From Trileptium ribeirensis (Eukaryota > Nematoda > Enoplea > Enoplida > Thoracostomopsidae): a stretch of DNA of 64,000 nucleotides. The first letter of the stretch is position 1, and each line of letters opens with the position of its first letter. Positions 24,201 through 39,200 of this stretch are shown here, one piece after another. Location: NCBI GenBank assembly GCA_030248225.1, contig JASANE010016076.1, positions 97,770-161,769 on the forward strand, in the 5' to 3' direction. Made by a program: the position numbers and the translations under genes. The notes beneath the pieces were generated by a model. The model was given only the letters and a program-made list of their open reading frames with translations. It ran no database searches and was not told the origin of the DNA.

Positions 24201-27200
24201 TTATACTTTTTGTTCGAAATGCGTTCAAAAGTCTTGTTGGACGCTTTGCACGTGTATCCAGAGCTGACAGTGTTCAATCGTACCAGTTAAAATGTCATTG
24301 AACGCTTAAATGAAAAAAATTCAAACAATAAAAGATTTTTAATGTAATAAAAACTTGATGTTGCTCGAAATGTGTTCGACACCGTTAATGTTTTCAAAAA
24401 AATCTCGAAGATAGTTCTTTTGAAACACGACAGTCATTTCTGACAGGTACTGCAGCTAATTTTATGACACAGATAATATGTACGTTGGTGATACTACGCT
24501 GAATATACCACCTTGTATGTACTCACTGCAACCTTGTTTTTCGTGCATGAAGTAAAATTAAACGCGTGTTCACGCGCTCAAACTTTTTGCTCAAATTTCA
24601 ACCAGATTTGAGCTCAAATTTTGATCAAAATTTGAAAGAATCTTTTTTTGCAAGTTTGAACGTGTGAACACTGTTCAACCTTTTCAAGAATATACCTGTA
24701 GGTAATCATGGACGAGATGTATTACCTAAAATGTTTGAGCTCAAATTTTGATCACAGATTTTGAAATATTACAATTTTTCAATAAAAATTTTGATCAAAC
24801 TTTGTTCAAATTTTGACCTCAAAGTTTGATCATACAACTAGCTTTTTTACAGAATTTATTCCGTAACAACTTATTTACAGTATGAGGTATGGTACTCGGT
24901 CGTAAAGTAAAAAAAATATGTGATTAGGCTAATATACAGGTTAATATTTTGGTTGCTCCCAGTTTTTACAATAATTATTCACGCTATGTTGCATATATGT
25001 AATATAATTATATATTTCGTGCCTGGATTATTGTTACTTGTGAAGGAAAATAGTGTTAAAGCATACTGTACAGTTTCATTACATAGATTAGTATTATTTG
25101 CATTTGCCTAAACAGCTAAATGCTCAGTGTTCAACTACATACCATAGTTCTTTAGTGCACAAAATTCACGAAAATATCCTACTTTGGGATTATGCCAAAA
25201 CCTTGGTACAAAGAAAAATAAGCCACATGCAGTTCATAATTTTGTAGAAAATATTATAGTCCCCTAGTCCACATGGTCTAAGCTTATTTCTATATTGTTT
25301 TTGAATAATGTCTTGTGGCATTAGATCTATATTGCAATGTTTACGGAGCTAAGCTACGGGATTTCCAAATTAACTTTTGTGTCCTTTGCGTTCCTAAACA
25401 TTGTTTAGTGTTTCATATCATTCGAGCTCAAAGTTATTTATCTGTAGTTAAAAGAATATTTTTACGTTTATATTGATTTTCCCCACTCAAATTACTATAT
25501 CTATTTTATTATAAACCTTATTTTAGGCAGAAGGTTCAGTCGTATAAATTGGTCAAACATTTGAAGCTGCGCTATTCTGCCTGTCGCGCTGAAAATATGA
25601 TGTAACTTTTTAAAATTTAAGTGTTCTTCAGCGTAATTAGTTACAGTATCCGCCATAAATGACTGTATCATTTCAAGCGAGTGGTTCGTTCGAGATTTCG
25701 AAACTATTTAAATCACTAATGTATTGTATTTTAGAATAAATTTACTTCGAGCGAGTCGCGAGCGATCGACAGTCATTTTTGGCGGGTACTGTAGTGCTGT
25801 AGGTAACTATGTTTAAGGTGAAATTGACCATCTCTATTTGAAGCGAGCGGAGTTAGTTTCCTATAAATTACAGATGAGTTATTATTGAGATTTTCCTCAG
25901 ACACGTAATTAAATCTAATTTTTTCTTGTGTTAAATTGAATTCTGTGTTTGTTTTCTTTTTAAAATTCCAAAAACTCTTTATCATTTTGGTACCTTGCGA
26001 TCCCCGACACTTTAGTATATTTTTTGTTGAATGTGTCGGAGCACTATGCTCTGATCTCCCACTGACACCTATATTATTTGAGCTATGCAGTTTTTACAGT
26101 TGTCAGAGATGCCGTATTTGAATAAAATACACCGGGGTTAGGTATTTATAATGGATAAAATGTCTCATCATTGGCATTGTGTACCACCTGGCCCCTGAAA
26201 TTTCCATTTTTGACCACCACAATCGTTGTTTTCTCATTTTTGCCCATTTTCTGCAATATTTACTAAAATTTAGCCTAATTTGTACTAAAATTTTCGATAC
26301 TGTAAAACTAATGGGATTGATACTTAGTCGCAATTTTTGCACTTGTCAAAGCTGCCGTTGTTGAATTACACTGTAGTTACGTATTTGTAGGGAAGGGCTG
26401 TCGCCTCATTCGCCCTGTGTGTCCACTAAAAGACACCTCCCCTGACCACTAAAATTTTCATTTTTGACCACCGCAAGTTTTATTACGTGACTATAACATT
26501 AGTGAGGCCACTTTGTCCCACGATAACTTGTTACAAATATTAGTAATTTTCTTGGTATTTAGCATTACGCCGATTGAGACGCGTCTATATAATATAGTAT
26601 ACATTGTTTAGTGTTTCATGTCATTCGAGCTAAAAGTTATTTAGCTGTATTTAGGTTACTGCGTCTATTACCCTTCGCTGACCAGTATCAATAATTGTTC
26701 ACAAGTTACTTTGAGACTAATTAGTTTACAGTATTGTAAACGCGAAATGTGTTTCTTACGATTGCAGTTTTTGATCAGAGCATTTTGTAACCCTCATTTT
26801 CTTGGACACTTTCGGGCAATCGTTTTGTTGAATTCAGATAGGTTGATTTCCAAAAATTGAAATTGAAAACATAATATAACATTTTGTGAAACATATTCAA
26901 CTCAACAAAAATAAGCCGCCCGCTTTATCGTAATTTTTTGGAACAAAATATTGCCGAAATTAATGCGATTTTGAGCTTTGAGCCAGCGTCACTCTTGGTT
27001 TCCAGAAATATGTCACATTAATCTTATAACTCAAAAAATACTGAAGAACTAGCCAATTAGTCATTGTAGTCTGGCAGTGGTTTTCTACACTAAAGTACAT
27101 CCTTTATAATATACAAATAAATTGTTGATTCAATCGTTGATTTGTGCATGTATGTTGTGTATGTATGTAATGTATGCATACAACGCACATAGGCGCGATC

Positions 27201-30200
27201 TAGTCGGCCCAACTTTGAAAAAATTTGACATCTGGACGAATGATTTGTAAATATATAGCTATATTAAAGAGTTGTGCACGTGCTACAGCCTTTGGATTAT
27301 GTAACATAATTTAATGTTAACTCTATAATGTTTTAGCAGTTGGCAACCCGATATTTGCATACAAAAAAGTCGTGTGGCTGCTATCTCGACCATACTTCGA
27401 TGTTTAAATGGGATTAACGACGACGATGTTTCAAGCGATGCCACGAAATGGGGAAATTGTATTAGCAAAATGCTGTTATCGATGTTTGACACTTATCCGT
27501 TCAAATCACAGGGGTTAGTTATAACCATGAATGAGTTCATTATGAATCCTTAAATAAGAGTTACATTGGTAAGACATTGTATACTAAATTAAATTGGACT
27601 GGGGAAGGCGTGTTCAATTTTGGCGTCATTTTCCACACCGTGGCATTGTTGAAATTTTATCTTAAATTAGCGAACGCAATAACGTTCGTTTATAAAGGAA
27701 CGTTACAACGTTCGTTTGAGTTTACGTTCGGTCATAAACGAACACAAAAGCATTCGTTCTAAATATCGCCAAATTTTGTTTACGTTCCCTTTGTAAACGA
27801 AGGTTATAACGTTCGTTTGCGTTTACTTTCTTTGGCGTTTCGGTTTCGTTTTTATGCACTTGTTTTTGTCCATGACTGTGTATTTGTCACACTCTTTCTT
27901 AAGGGCTCATAATAAACGTTTGGTCTTTATTATTTTTGTTAAATGCCCTTGTAACCATAGGTGAACAACTCATGCTTACGCTGTATTCGTTGACTTACTT
28001 TGCTTTGTGGTTACAGCGAATAATGGATGCACTTCGTAAAACTAACAAACGACCGTACTTAATACAAACATAAATTATTATTAATACAAAGTGATCTAAG
28101 GGTGAAAAAAAGAGGAAGCGAGTATGTGTAGCCCATTAGCCCTTAAGCGATATAAACGCTCGACTATAATAAACTGTGGAGTTAAAAACTACCATAGCAT
28201 GTGAATTATTATAAATTAATCTGTTGCAGTTAAGAAAATGAAAATGTAGCAATAGAATTGTTAAATATTTCATTGCGGATTTGCCTTTTTATATCAAATA
28301 AACTTGTTTCTTAACGGCTAAGTTATTATCTATCATGGTTGCGAAATAATAACATATATAAGTCTGACACAAAATTCACTCGAAGGGTGTGGTTCTCTGT
28401 ATGTAACTCAGGAAAAGGTCGACTATAATTATTCTTTCAACAATTATTAACATGCTTGGGTTTCCCTAGCTGCCGGATTCACTATTTACATCTGTGGACA
28501 CATGCAAACCTTCAAAAGTGAAGCAAAAATTTGTTGAAGTTGTAGTGATCATGTATGTAGTTTTAATTCAATTTTCGCGGTCAAATGTCGCTTGATTAAT
28601 TTGTTTCATTATGTATCAGATTATGTTAGATTATCTTAGTACAAGAATTTCGTTGCCTTGCAGCAAGAATGCAATATTTTTATCGCGAAAGAATGCGAAA
28701 GGAAGGCTAAATATTAAACATGTTAGATTTTGACGCTACGATTTGTTTTGTTAAACATAGTTTGAAAAATACCGAAAATAATGCTGTTTTCAAAGCAAAA
28801 ACAGAAACAAAAGCAAAGCACTAACGAAATTATTTCCATTATTATTAACAGTTGTTCGGACTTCATTTGGGAACTGTTATGATCTTTTGCGGTCGACTTA
28901 CTGTTACTGTAAAAATGAAGAATCTATATGGATATTAATTGTTCTGATTATTTCATGACTTTGTCAAATTATCCAAGGAAAACGCGTGAAATATTTTTGA
29001 TCTGTATTGTGAACTGTGAAAGATTCGCCTTTTGTTTTGAAATCTGGGTGTGGGCCTTTTCATATTGTAACTAAAATAGTGTCCAAAATACTGTTTCAGA
29101 TCATTTATGGGTTCAGTGGCTCACACCATAAAGATTCGATTACTGCAAGTCCAATTGCTCATCGTAGAATTTTGTGACACGGTAACAATATTAAAGTGCA
29201 TAAATTGTTTTATGAATATAATACGCACGTAAATAGTGATTTACCTGATTTCCTGTCCATGCATTTTGTACCAAAAGAACTATCGAACGCTACGGTTTTA
29301 TAGGGAAATTTCATACCCTGGACTTTTGGGGATGTCCGACTGCCATTACGAATAGTAATGAACTATGATCCTTTATTTCAATGCACCAGTTAAGTCAAAT
29401 GTATGCTCCAAAATACTCGAATTAAACTCTCAGCTTGGCCTCTAGGCTATATTATCACTGTCTATGCGGCTATACACAAACAATGCCACTATCAATTCTC
29501 AGCGATAAGAGTATGCGCAGCTTCAATACAGGTAATCACTGTAATTGTACTGCGGTTCAAAACGAACAACTCCAATTGAAATGATGAGCAAGGTACGTAC
29601 GTACAAAATCTACAACACAACCAATATCCACCAAACTGACCAATCAGTAAAAATCTCCAAACGCTAAAAAATATTTTGTTAAAATATCGCAAAAGCGAGC
29701 ACGTGCTCTTTATAGCTCATCATCAAGCTGCAGTGTCTCTGTCTTTACTTCCTCACACAAAATCTTTGTATCGCCTTAGGATCCACGAGCCGCGTGACTA
29801 TCCACAATAATCGCCAAATACTAGGATTCTGAGATACTGCTTTGGCAAGCAGGGATGCCTCTATGCCGTAATACAAATTAGCTAAAGTCGAAACTCTTTA
29901 AGCTGCTAGGAACAGGAGTAACCTGTTAACACCACCGTAAAATCCAAACCACAATATAAGACTGACTTACAATAACCGCAGCAGAAAGCACTAGCGAACG
30001 ACCAACCAACGAACAATATTCTAAATTATCCCGCAATAACTAACGAATAAGACTGACGGTAGAAATGAAGTGAGGCTAAATTCTATGACGGTAGAACTGA
30101 AGTGAGGCCTCGAGCACAACGGGTGTTGACATAAATACCCAAGCTTCGAATAGCTTGAATGCCATCTCTAAGTGATTTACAAATTCAGGCAACATTTCGA

Positions 30201-33200
30201 TTCCGAGAAACACTAGAGTATTAATAGCGAAATGTTTTGACTTATCCCTCCCTAATACGTAGTAATGAAAGCCAAACCAGTAAAGGACGTAAACTCTATG
30301 TTATAAAATTCAATAATCCACCGAAAACAATCTATGAATTATCCTAATTGCTAGTAATAGCAACTTATTTATAACAACAGCTTTTCAAATGCCAATCAAA
30401 ATCGATTTTTGACTGACGACCCTCTAATCTGTTCGGTTGGTTTCAAAGAGAATTCACAGAAATAGATGGCGCTGTAGCGGCAATCAATGAACTTTTAATG
30501 TGCGAAAAACACAACGCATTGCAACGACACAATGCCGCGGTATCAAAATTGATGGTCATGTGTGTATTGTTAATGCATATAGATACATATATATTATATA
30601 TATATATATATGTATCGACACATAGGCGTAGAATATAGTCTTGTCAAATATCACAAAAGTGCTCACGCGAGATCAGAAATTCTGAGAAAATACATATATA
30701 CAGATCTATTTTTTAAATATATGGGTCATTTCACGAAATCATGTCATTTTAGTCGGGGGGGCTACATCCGCACTTTTTGGCCCATACCACCAGTCTTTTG
30801 TAAGGAAATTTAATGTCGCTGCGAGATGTAGTAATAGCATATCCGACGATCATAACGAGGTATAGTGGACCTCTGTACCCCAAACATCGCAGGAGTCAGA
30901 GGCCCTCAACCCGGGTTGGCCAAATGAAGCCAAAAACACATGTTCCAATATAAATGTTCGCCGTATCGCTAGCTCAGCACGTGATACATATGTGTGTTTT
31001 TCATTTCACTGTGATCCATTGGTATTTGCTAATTTTTCCGGAAAAACTTGGGAGTAAGCATCGACACTGAAGCTGACGTCAAGCTTCCGAAAATTTTTTT
31101 CGTGACATGTAGCCCCCCCGACCAAGGTCAAATCTGGCAGCTTTCAGACGCTGGTAAATAACGTCAAAGTGCGCTAGCGCCAAAAATGCTATATAGCGGT
31201 AATCGTAATCAGTACAGGTGTTATTGAAAAAAAGAATATCAGCGTCTGTCCATGTGTTATTTCATTACGAGGTCGAAGGTCATAAAATGCCAAAAATGGG
31301 GTATGCAAAATGTAGCCCCCCCGACCTGACCAAACTTAAATTTGAAAAAGCCAAATTTAGCATACAGTCTTACCCGGATATAAAATAGTAAAGCCCCACT
31401 AGAATCGACCCATCTATTAAAAATTTTTAATGAAAATGTAGCCCCCTCCGACCTGGCGTGTAGCCCCCCCGACCTGTAGCCCCCCCCGACCGCATGTATA
31501 ATAAAAGTAATCGAAGGTCGCAAGAATCATATTAGTATATAAGTTCATCATCATTGCAATATGATATGGGGCCGTGCTGTTAACTGGGCAGCTAGGGAAC
31601 CCTTCTGCCTGCCCACACATCTATTACACGCATTGTCCTTGGTATCATCACTTAAATATAAGCTAGTCATAGATCAATTGTATTTGTTTTACACCAGCTT
31701 ACATCTAGAATGTATAGAAGTAGCTAAGGTTTGGCGCGTTGCATGTTGTAGGAAGGTGTAGCCCCCCCGACCTGAGGTGTATCCCCCCACCTGAGGTGTA
31801 GCCCCCCCGACCTGAGGTGTAGCCCCTCCGACTCAACATATCGGGGTGCCATTTTTTACAAGGCCTAAGGATCTGCTTGAAATTTTTTCTCAGACGTCCC
31901 CCGCTCATGGTTGGTTTGTGAGCATAAAATGGTATCTGTAGGTGCTGTCTCCGTTGCGCCAGAAAAACTTCTGCGACAGGCTTGTTATAAATTGGTCGAT
32001 TTTTAACCCCAAGAATGCCCTAGCAGCATCAATTTTAGGTCGCAAGTGCTCCAAATGGCTTGACGAGGACCATTTTGGTCCGACTTGCATAAAATCAGAC
32101 GATGGTTCGCGTGTCACTCCGTCAACCTACAGAATATTGACTTATTTCGGATTAAAATTTGACCCCCAGGGGGGCCTTTCCAACCCCTGGATATCGCGAG
32201 ATTATGCTACATGCAGCATTTTAGTAGAATACCAAAATAATCATGCTGTTAAGCAGTGTAAAATATTTCATTGTTTTCCAACACCATACAAAATTGTGTG
32301 ATTCGAAAATAATTTACTAATTTATGGACAAAGCTAACTAGATAGGGGTTTTACTATTTAAAACATATTATGATAATGCTGTCAAATTATTGTTAAGTTT
32401 CTCAGTTTCGGATAACTAAAAAAGTACTCAAATTATACTAGTAAACGTAATACATTACAAAAAGTGAGCGGAGCAATACGCAATATCGTATTTATGTACA
32501 CATGTAATTCAACTAAATATTTAATAAATTTATATGTATCACGTTTTAGAAATTTGATGTGGAATCCGCCTTACAAAAAGTTAGCTAGGTAAAGAATGAG
32601 CAAATTAATTATTAATATCACCTAATTATTTAAATTAGTTAGTAAACTTGTTAAGAGCTTTTAAAGTCACATATTCATGATCAGCGATATTGAAAACCCC
32701 GAGCGCCAAAAATCAGTAATTTTAAAGTGATTTTAAAATTGCATAAAAGTAACTAATTAGCTGATTGATTACTTAATCAATTAGCATATATGGTCAAGTT
32801 TTAGAGCTTCAGAAATATCATATTCGTGATCACCGTCATAGAAAACCCCCGTGTGCAATTTTTTTCATTTCGTAGCACTTTGAAAATTTTCAAAAAATTA
32901 GCTAATTAATTACTAATTAGCTAATTAATTGACTAATTAGCATATTTTTAACATCCCAGAATAGTAATAAACACCAGATTCATGAACAACACGGTGAGAT
33001 GTAATATACGCACCAAAATAATAGCTTTGCAGTAATGATTCATTGAAAAATAGGCAATTTTTCTTTGAAAATGTTGAAAATAGGCTGACACGTTTAAGTA
33101 ATTAGTAATTAACTAAAGCAAATTTTGACGAAATCTATATGTTTTACACATGTCCGATAACAAAAAAGTTCAAACAAAAAAGTTTTTTAAAATCGGCCCG

Positions 33201-36200
33201 GGAGGAGTCCATCGGACGGACGGACGAACAGACGGTGCCGAATTTTCTCCTCTCACGAAAACAAAAACGCTCCTCTTCGCTTAACTATGAAATTGTGCAA
33301 TATACACTGAAACAGGGCGGAGCCATAAATGATGGGCACTGGATTTACTAGGTGGGGCATAGTTTAAGCACACATGGCGCACATGAGCTTCGTTTTTCCA
33401 TCATCCTTCTCGGGGGGGGGGGGGAGGGGATTGGCACACGCAGTGGTAGGAAGGTACACCCGTACTCGCTGATGCTGCGACGTCGTGTGCTGACATTTTT
33501 CGTTTTGAATGAATATCTGAACATATATATTTAAATGTCCTTGCAAATATAAAGAATTACTGTATATGGCATTTGAAAAATGTTTTAGTTTTAAAAGAAT
33601 CGAAGAAACGAAGAAAATAATTTTTTGTAATATGAAAATTTTGCTCGAATGTTTTAATGAAATCACGTACACGTTGGACGCATTACGCTTGCCTTCTTTT
33701 GTGTTAGTTGACAATTAACATGACTGGGTCTATTTCCAGACCCAGAGTACATTTGCAGGGAGCAGCAAACGCACACCCGAAAGGTGGTACCAACCACGCG
33801 ACGCGAAAAAGACATTAAACAAAAAGTCCCCAGTGACACAGATATCTCCGTGCACCAAGCTATACCCGCAAAATAAAGCCTTAAACGCGAACCAAAATTG
33901 AATTTCGGAAAAGGCAAGGTAATGTAAGATTTTTATGTGTCATTTTTACTTGAAACCTGATGAACTATACCTATTTTGAAAAGCAGTTACGTAATTTTAG
34001 GACCTAAAATAGAGAATATAGAATATCTAACTTTTTGAGATTCTTTTGAGATAGGAACTTACAAAACTGAGAAAAATGTTTTAAAACGTTTTTTCAACAA
34101 TTTAGATACATTGAACTTCGTGGAACTTCGATTACTAAATTACATATATAAATTTTATATACAAATATATAAGGTAATAAATGATAAAATTATAATAATA
34201 AACAGAAATTTAACTGAAAGCTTATAAATAACGAAGATTCATGCATCCGAGGACAATTTTATAGCTAAACAAAATCAATACCGGTAATAAAAGTTTGAAT
34301 AGATACCTGTATTAATACAACGCATCAAGTAATTGTTCTAGCTTTTGAATACCACATCATAGTATTCAGCCTACAGAATCACCTATATAAACCATTCCAA
34401 CCTAATAAAACCAAAAATACATAGAAATCTAATAATATAATCAGACACAACAACTCACTACATAGCATTTACAGCTAAATGCCATGTTGCGCAGCTGAGC
34501 CAGAAATTCTCAGATTTTCTCAGTTCTCAGAATGCCAGCAGGCTCCAAACAACCCCAGCAATTGTACCGAAACACACAAGCTTTATAAAAATAAACAAAA
34601 CCCCTCGATTCTCAACATCAGGCAAAATAACACTACAAATAGCTATCAAATAGGGCAAATTTTACAGCGACAGCAATACATTTTAATGTTGTCTGCCACT
34701 TAAAACATGTGATCATCTAAATTGCCTAGATAACACTTGAGGCTGTTTCGATCACACAACATAGTTTAGAATAATCGTGCTGGTTAAAGCCCAAAAGGCT
34801 TCACAATGGTCATGAGAGCCTAGTATACGGCGATTCAGAGGTCCAGGTAATTATCTTAGTAACAATTGCCAGTTCGCCCGAATATTCTTGATGAATATAA
34901 CTATGGAACTTTAATTATATAGAGAAAGCAAAGAAACTGACAAGTGAATTGGCATAGTAATTCTCGGCCGGTGACAAGGTCAAATGCGGGTGGCTCAGTT
35001 AAGATAGTAATACTCCAAGTACTCAATTTTTTTGATAAACATACTCATAACATTGCTTCTAATGCGCTATGATTCATAATATTTCCAGTTAAAAACTATC
35101 AATATGGACATTTTGCAAACATTTGCAGATTGCTGCCGACTGTTAAAAAATAAGGAAAAATAAATATATATTATATAAATTATAATTACACCCATAGATC
35201 GCAGGTAAAACAGCGCAGTTGTGCTAAAACTTACAAATTAAAGTCGCTTTTCTTGCAATTTATACACAACTCTCTTTGGTAACAGCGATATGAAACAGAA
35301 CAAAATGTTGGCGATCCTGTGCATGGCCAGCTCAGCTTCACCAGGAGTTAAAATTATTTTCTGAAAAGATGAAAGGACATTTTTCAGCGTCGGATGAAAA
35401 TTAACGATTTAATCTTTAATACTCACCGACTAATATTTTTTAAATATGACTAAAGCACTGAGGAAGACACTGCAAAAACATAGTTTAGTATGATAAATGA
35501 TAGTTTCTGTGAAAACATTTGATTTTTGTATTGTAGACTATTTGTAAGAAAATCCCTTTTTCGCCATTTAAGAGAAAGGAAAATTTACACTACTACAAAT
35601 TAAAATTTATAAAACTGCTCCGTTTTCCGATACGTACGCAGACACCCACAAACACTATTTCATATATAATTACTAATTGTTGGACCATAACAGTATGTAA
35701 TTGGATAGATAAAACTTTTTTTTAGCAATTCTGGAGGTAAAATAAAATTATTGTAATATTAGAATTTTCTCCAGCGATAAAACGGTTCCTTGAACATGTA
35801 GTAAATTGCTTCTTCGGAGCTAAATTTTTTTGATATACAAACTCATGACATTCACTCTTTTTAGTTATCTATTAGAATCTACGTATTAAAAAAATTGAAT
35901 CTTAGGTAGCTCCATGAGATTTGTCGCACCTATCGTAGACATTTAGACCGAGAAATTAGAACATGACAAAGGAGTTTTCCAGGGAACAGAGCTTAATCAA
36001 TAGTGCTCTAAAAGTTGCGAAAAAAATCTTTTTTAAAGTCTATTTCTCTCCAAGAAATGAAATGCCTTCGTAAACAACCACCAACGATATTTTTTGGCCT
36101 AAACTTTCATTGCAGTGGTTTTGAGCAAATGAAAGATACGTCAAGTACATTTAGTATTCTGCAGCTCATGTAACCTTGTCTAAATCTTGCACCGACCAGT

Positions 36201-39200
36201 GAATTGAGGTATGTATTGATATCACCATTCCGATATAATTTTTGTATAGATGTTCCAAGTTTCCACCATCAATCGGCGGCAGCTAGCGTTATAAAACTGG
36301 AAACAAAAAGACTTAGCGAAATGTAGTGTAAGAAATCTCGACTGAAACAAACCCCCGCGCTACCACGGAATGTATTGTCTACGCATTATACAAGCCACGA
36401 TTGAGAAGTCAATTTATTATACATCATGAGAAGGCAAAACAATAATGTTCACGAACAAAGCGTGTTCTCTCAGACATATCTTTAAGAGCAAACCTCGTCT
36501 ACTTCAGCAATAACTCAGTTTGCGGACGTAGAAGACGAAACAATCGCATATAATATAAATCACTCGACGATAGAGTTACGTGGTATCGTAATAAAAGCCT
36601 TTGCTATTGATTCTGCAAATGTGAAATGTGCAATTTTCAGGAGATATTCCCTTTGCTCAGGATCAGGGCGCAATATCCTGTTCAAATGACACAACAGCTA
36701 CAGCATCTTATCTAAAGGCCCAGGAAATAACGCATAACTAATTTAGCGCAAACCGAGCAATTTCATTCGGTAAAACGGGTTCTCTGACAGTCGTCGATTT
36801 GAAAATACCTGAAAAGTTATCGAATAGTCATGTGTTCCATATAGTCACACCATTGTATTCAACAACGCAATCTTTATACAAACCGTTCTAAGTTCCGTAA
36901 AAGCAATATATAATCAGCCAACTGAAGAAAATATTCAAACATACAAGTTCGTCGACCCTAACCCCTGTTCTAGAAATCAAGTTCTTTAGACTAATAACCC
37001 TTTAAACCCCTGAAAACGAAATATACATATTCTGGACTCTAGATAATTGACCTCTCTTATTCAGTGTGCTTGGCAACCTAATTAACACTCGTTGTAAAGC
37101 AGACGCAATAATATGCTGAAATTTGAAAAATCGAATTGTTGGCAAAGGATCGACGAACCACATTCGCCTAGAGAGTGGTCCTATAAAAAAGTGAGTCAGC
37201 AAAATGGTAGATCTCGATGAGGCGATTCCAGGTAGTGATTTCTGATGGGAAGCTTGTATCGCGAGATATTGGCTGCGAAACACTGGTTCTGGACTCGCCA
37301 GATCTGACAAACGGCATTTCAGAAAGCAAGTTTTTACCATTTTAACCTGGTAGATGCTGTTGGAGCTTTTAGCTTTCAATTACACTTTTACTATCGAACA
37401 AAGTTGCCTAATCCCATTTCACCGGAGAGCATACGAGTTATACCCATACACGAAACTTCGCCTGCTTTCACCGTTCTATTTGAACAACTCACCTCTGAAA
37501 CGCTACAGTTACACAGTAGTCAACATAAATAGCGGCTTGCTCGACATTAAAGATGGAAGTCTTGTCAGGCACACTTCGGATCGGGTCGGTTTGCCGTGCG
37601 TGCGGGTCTGATCGGTTAAACCGGGTTGGGCTACACGACAGGAAAATAATATGATACTCAGAACTCAGAAGCACAGTGCTATTCGTAAAGTTTTGAATTC
37701 TCAGCGTAATGATTACAGATGGTTGGCAGATCTTACCAGCTGAAGCATATTAAAATAAAATTCACATATGTACCCATGTATGCATGTATATGTAGATATT
37801 TTTATAGTCAGGTAATAAACAAAACATTACATTTATGTACATACATAATATTTAAAACAATGTTGACTGTAGTTGTTTCACGCACATTCGAATTAAACAA
37901 ACTAGTTATTTTTCTGATTAATAATTAATATTCAACAAAGCTTCAGTTAATCAACGTCTTTATTATGAGTGTTGTGGTGAGGTTATTCTGTTCAACAACC
38001 AAGTGCGCCTTTATTCGAAAAGTTACAGTTTTTTACTTCTCATATCGCATTAGCGGTTGTCATTTGACATTTTTTATTCATTGTGTCTCTTAGTCCTGCT
38101 GTGCTCTTCAATTGGGATCAAACTTATATCCTCTAAATTTTTTTCATGTATTTGTTGCGTTTTGTATTACGTTTTTAATTAATCAAATTTCATTATTAAT
38201 TATAGTGTTTCAGTTTGGATTACATAGTTTTAATTGTATTTTTATTTGTTGTTAATTTGCAGTAAGTTAAGTTCAAGTGTAGTTGTGATATCACTGCGCA
38301 ATCGTTTCTGTATGAACATTCCTTCCGCATTGATAACCATATAAAATATCGAGAACAGTGCAATAATGTGAACCTTGTAAAGAGGTGTTTCTTTACCTTC
38401 TGTATCCTAGCTGCGGCTACGAACCTCCTCCAAAATAGGATGCAATGTTACACATTTATCTGTATTCCATGTCATTAATTGCTAGTTGGATTATAAAGCA
38501 AACATTTTCGACATGGTGAGGGTGGCGAAGTGTCCGATAACCATAAATAGTTATTACTATCACCAGAAAAAAGGCGGAGCAATAAAACAACCTATGTAAC
38601 TGAACACTTCCATTGAACCATGCTTGTATTAGATTTTGTAGAATATATATTTTATGTGATTTAAAAAGAAACAAATTCGGGTCGGGTCGGGTTGACACGG
38701 TTGTCGGGTCAGGCTGGAAAACTTGACCCGAACTCCATCCTTAGTCGAGATTTCGTATATTGAGATTAATAAAAAGTCTACTATGAAATGCTTTGGAGCG
38801 GCTAACGAGCAAATTTCGGTGGAGTTTTACGCAAGGCTAGCGAGCGGCAGTTATTTTTGGCTAGTACAGTAAATTATGATTGAGGATTATAAATTCTGAA
38901 GGAATTTATACGGTACATACTTATTTTCAAAGTCCTACTTCAAAAATATAGGTTTAGAGCAATGTTGTCAATTTTTCGTCCACTGTGCAGGTAGCCTTTT
39001 GCATAGGGTGGGGAAAGAGTTGCCACAGGCACGAGCCACATGGGGCATGCTTTCTTAATCGGAAAGCGAAAAACGCCACGGTCCGCGCCAATTTAACAGA
39101 ACCCAGTCCATTGCACATTTGCAGGCGCAGCATATTTCTTATTTTCTTCGTCAGCTGACTTAAATGATCTGTTACATCGCAGCAGTCGCAGAATTATGTC

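Noticed and set aside
37002..37379. 125-codon minus-strand frame
   Set aside because: No recognised domain and no splice or repeat evidence; it may be chance or an old retroelement fragment.
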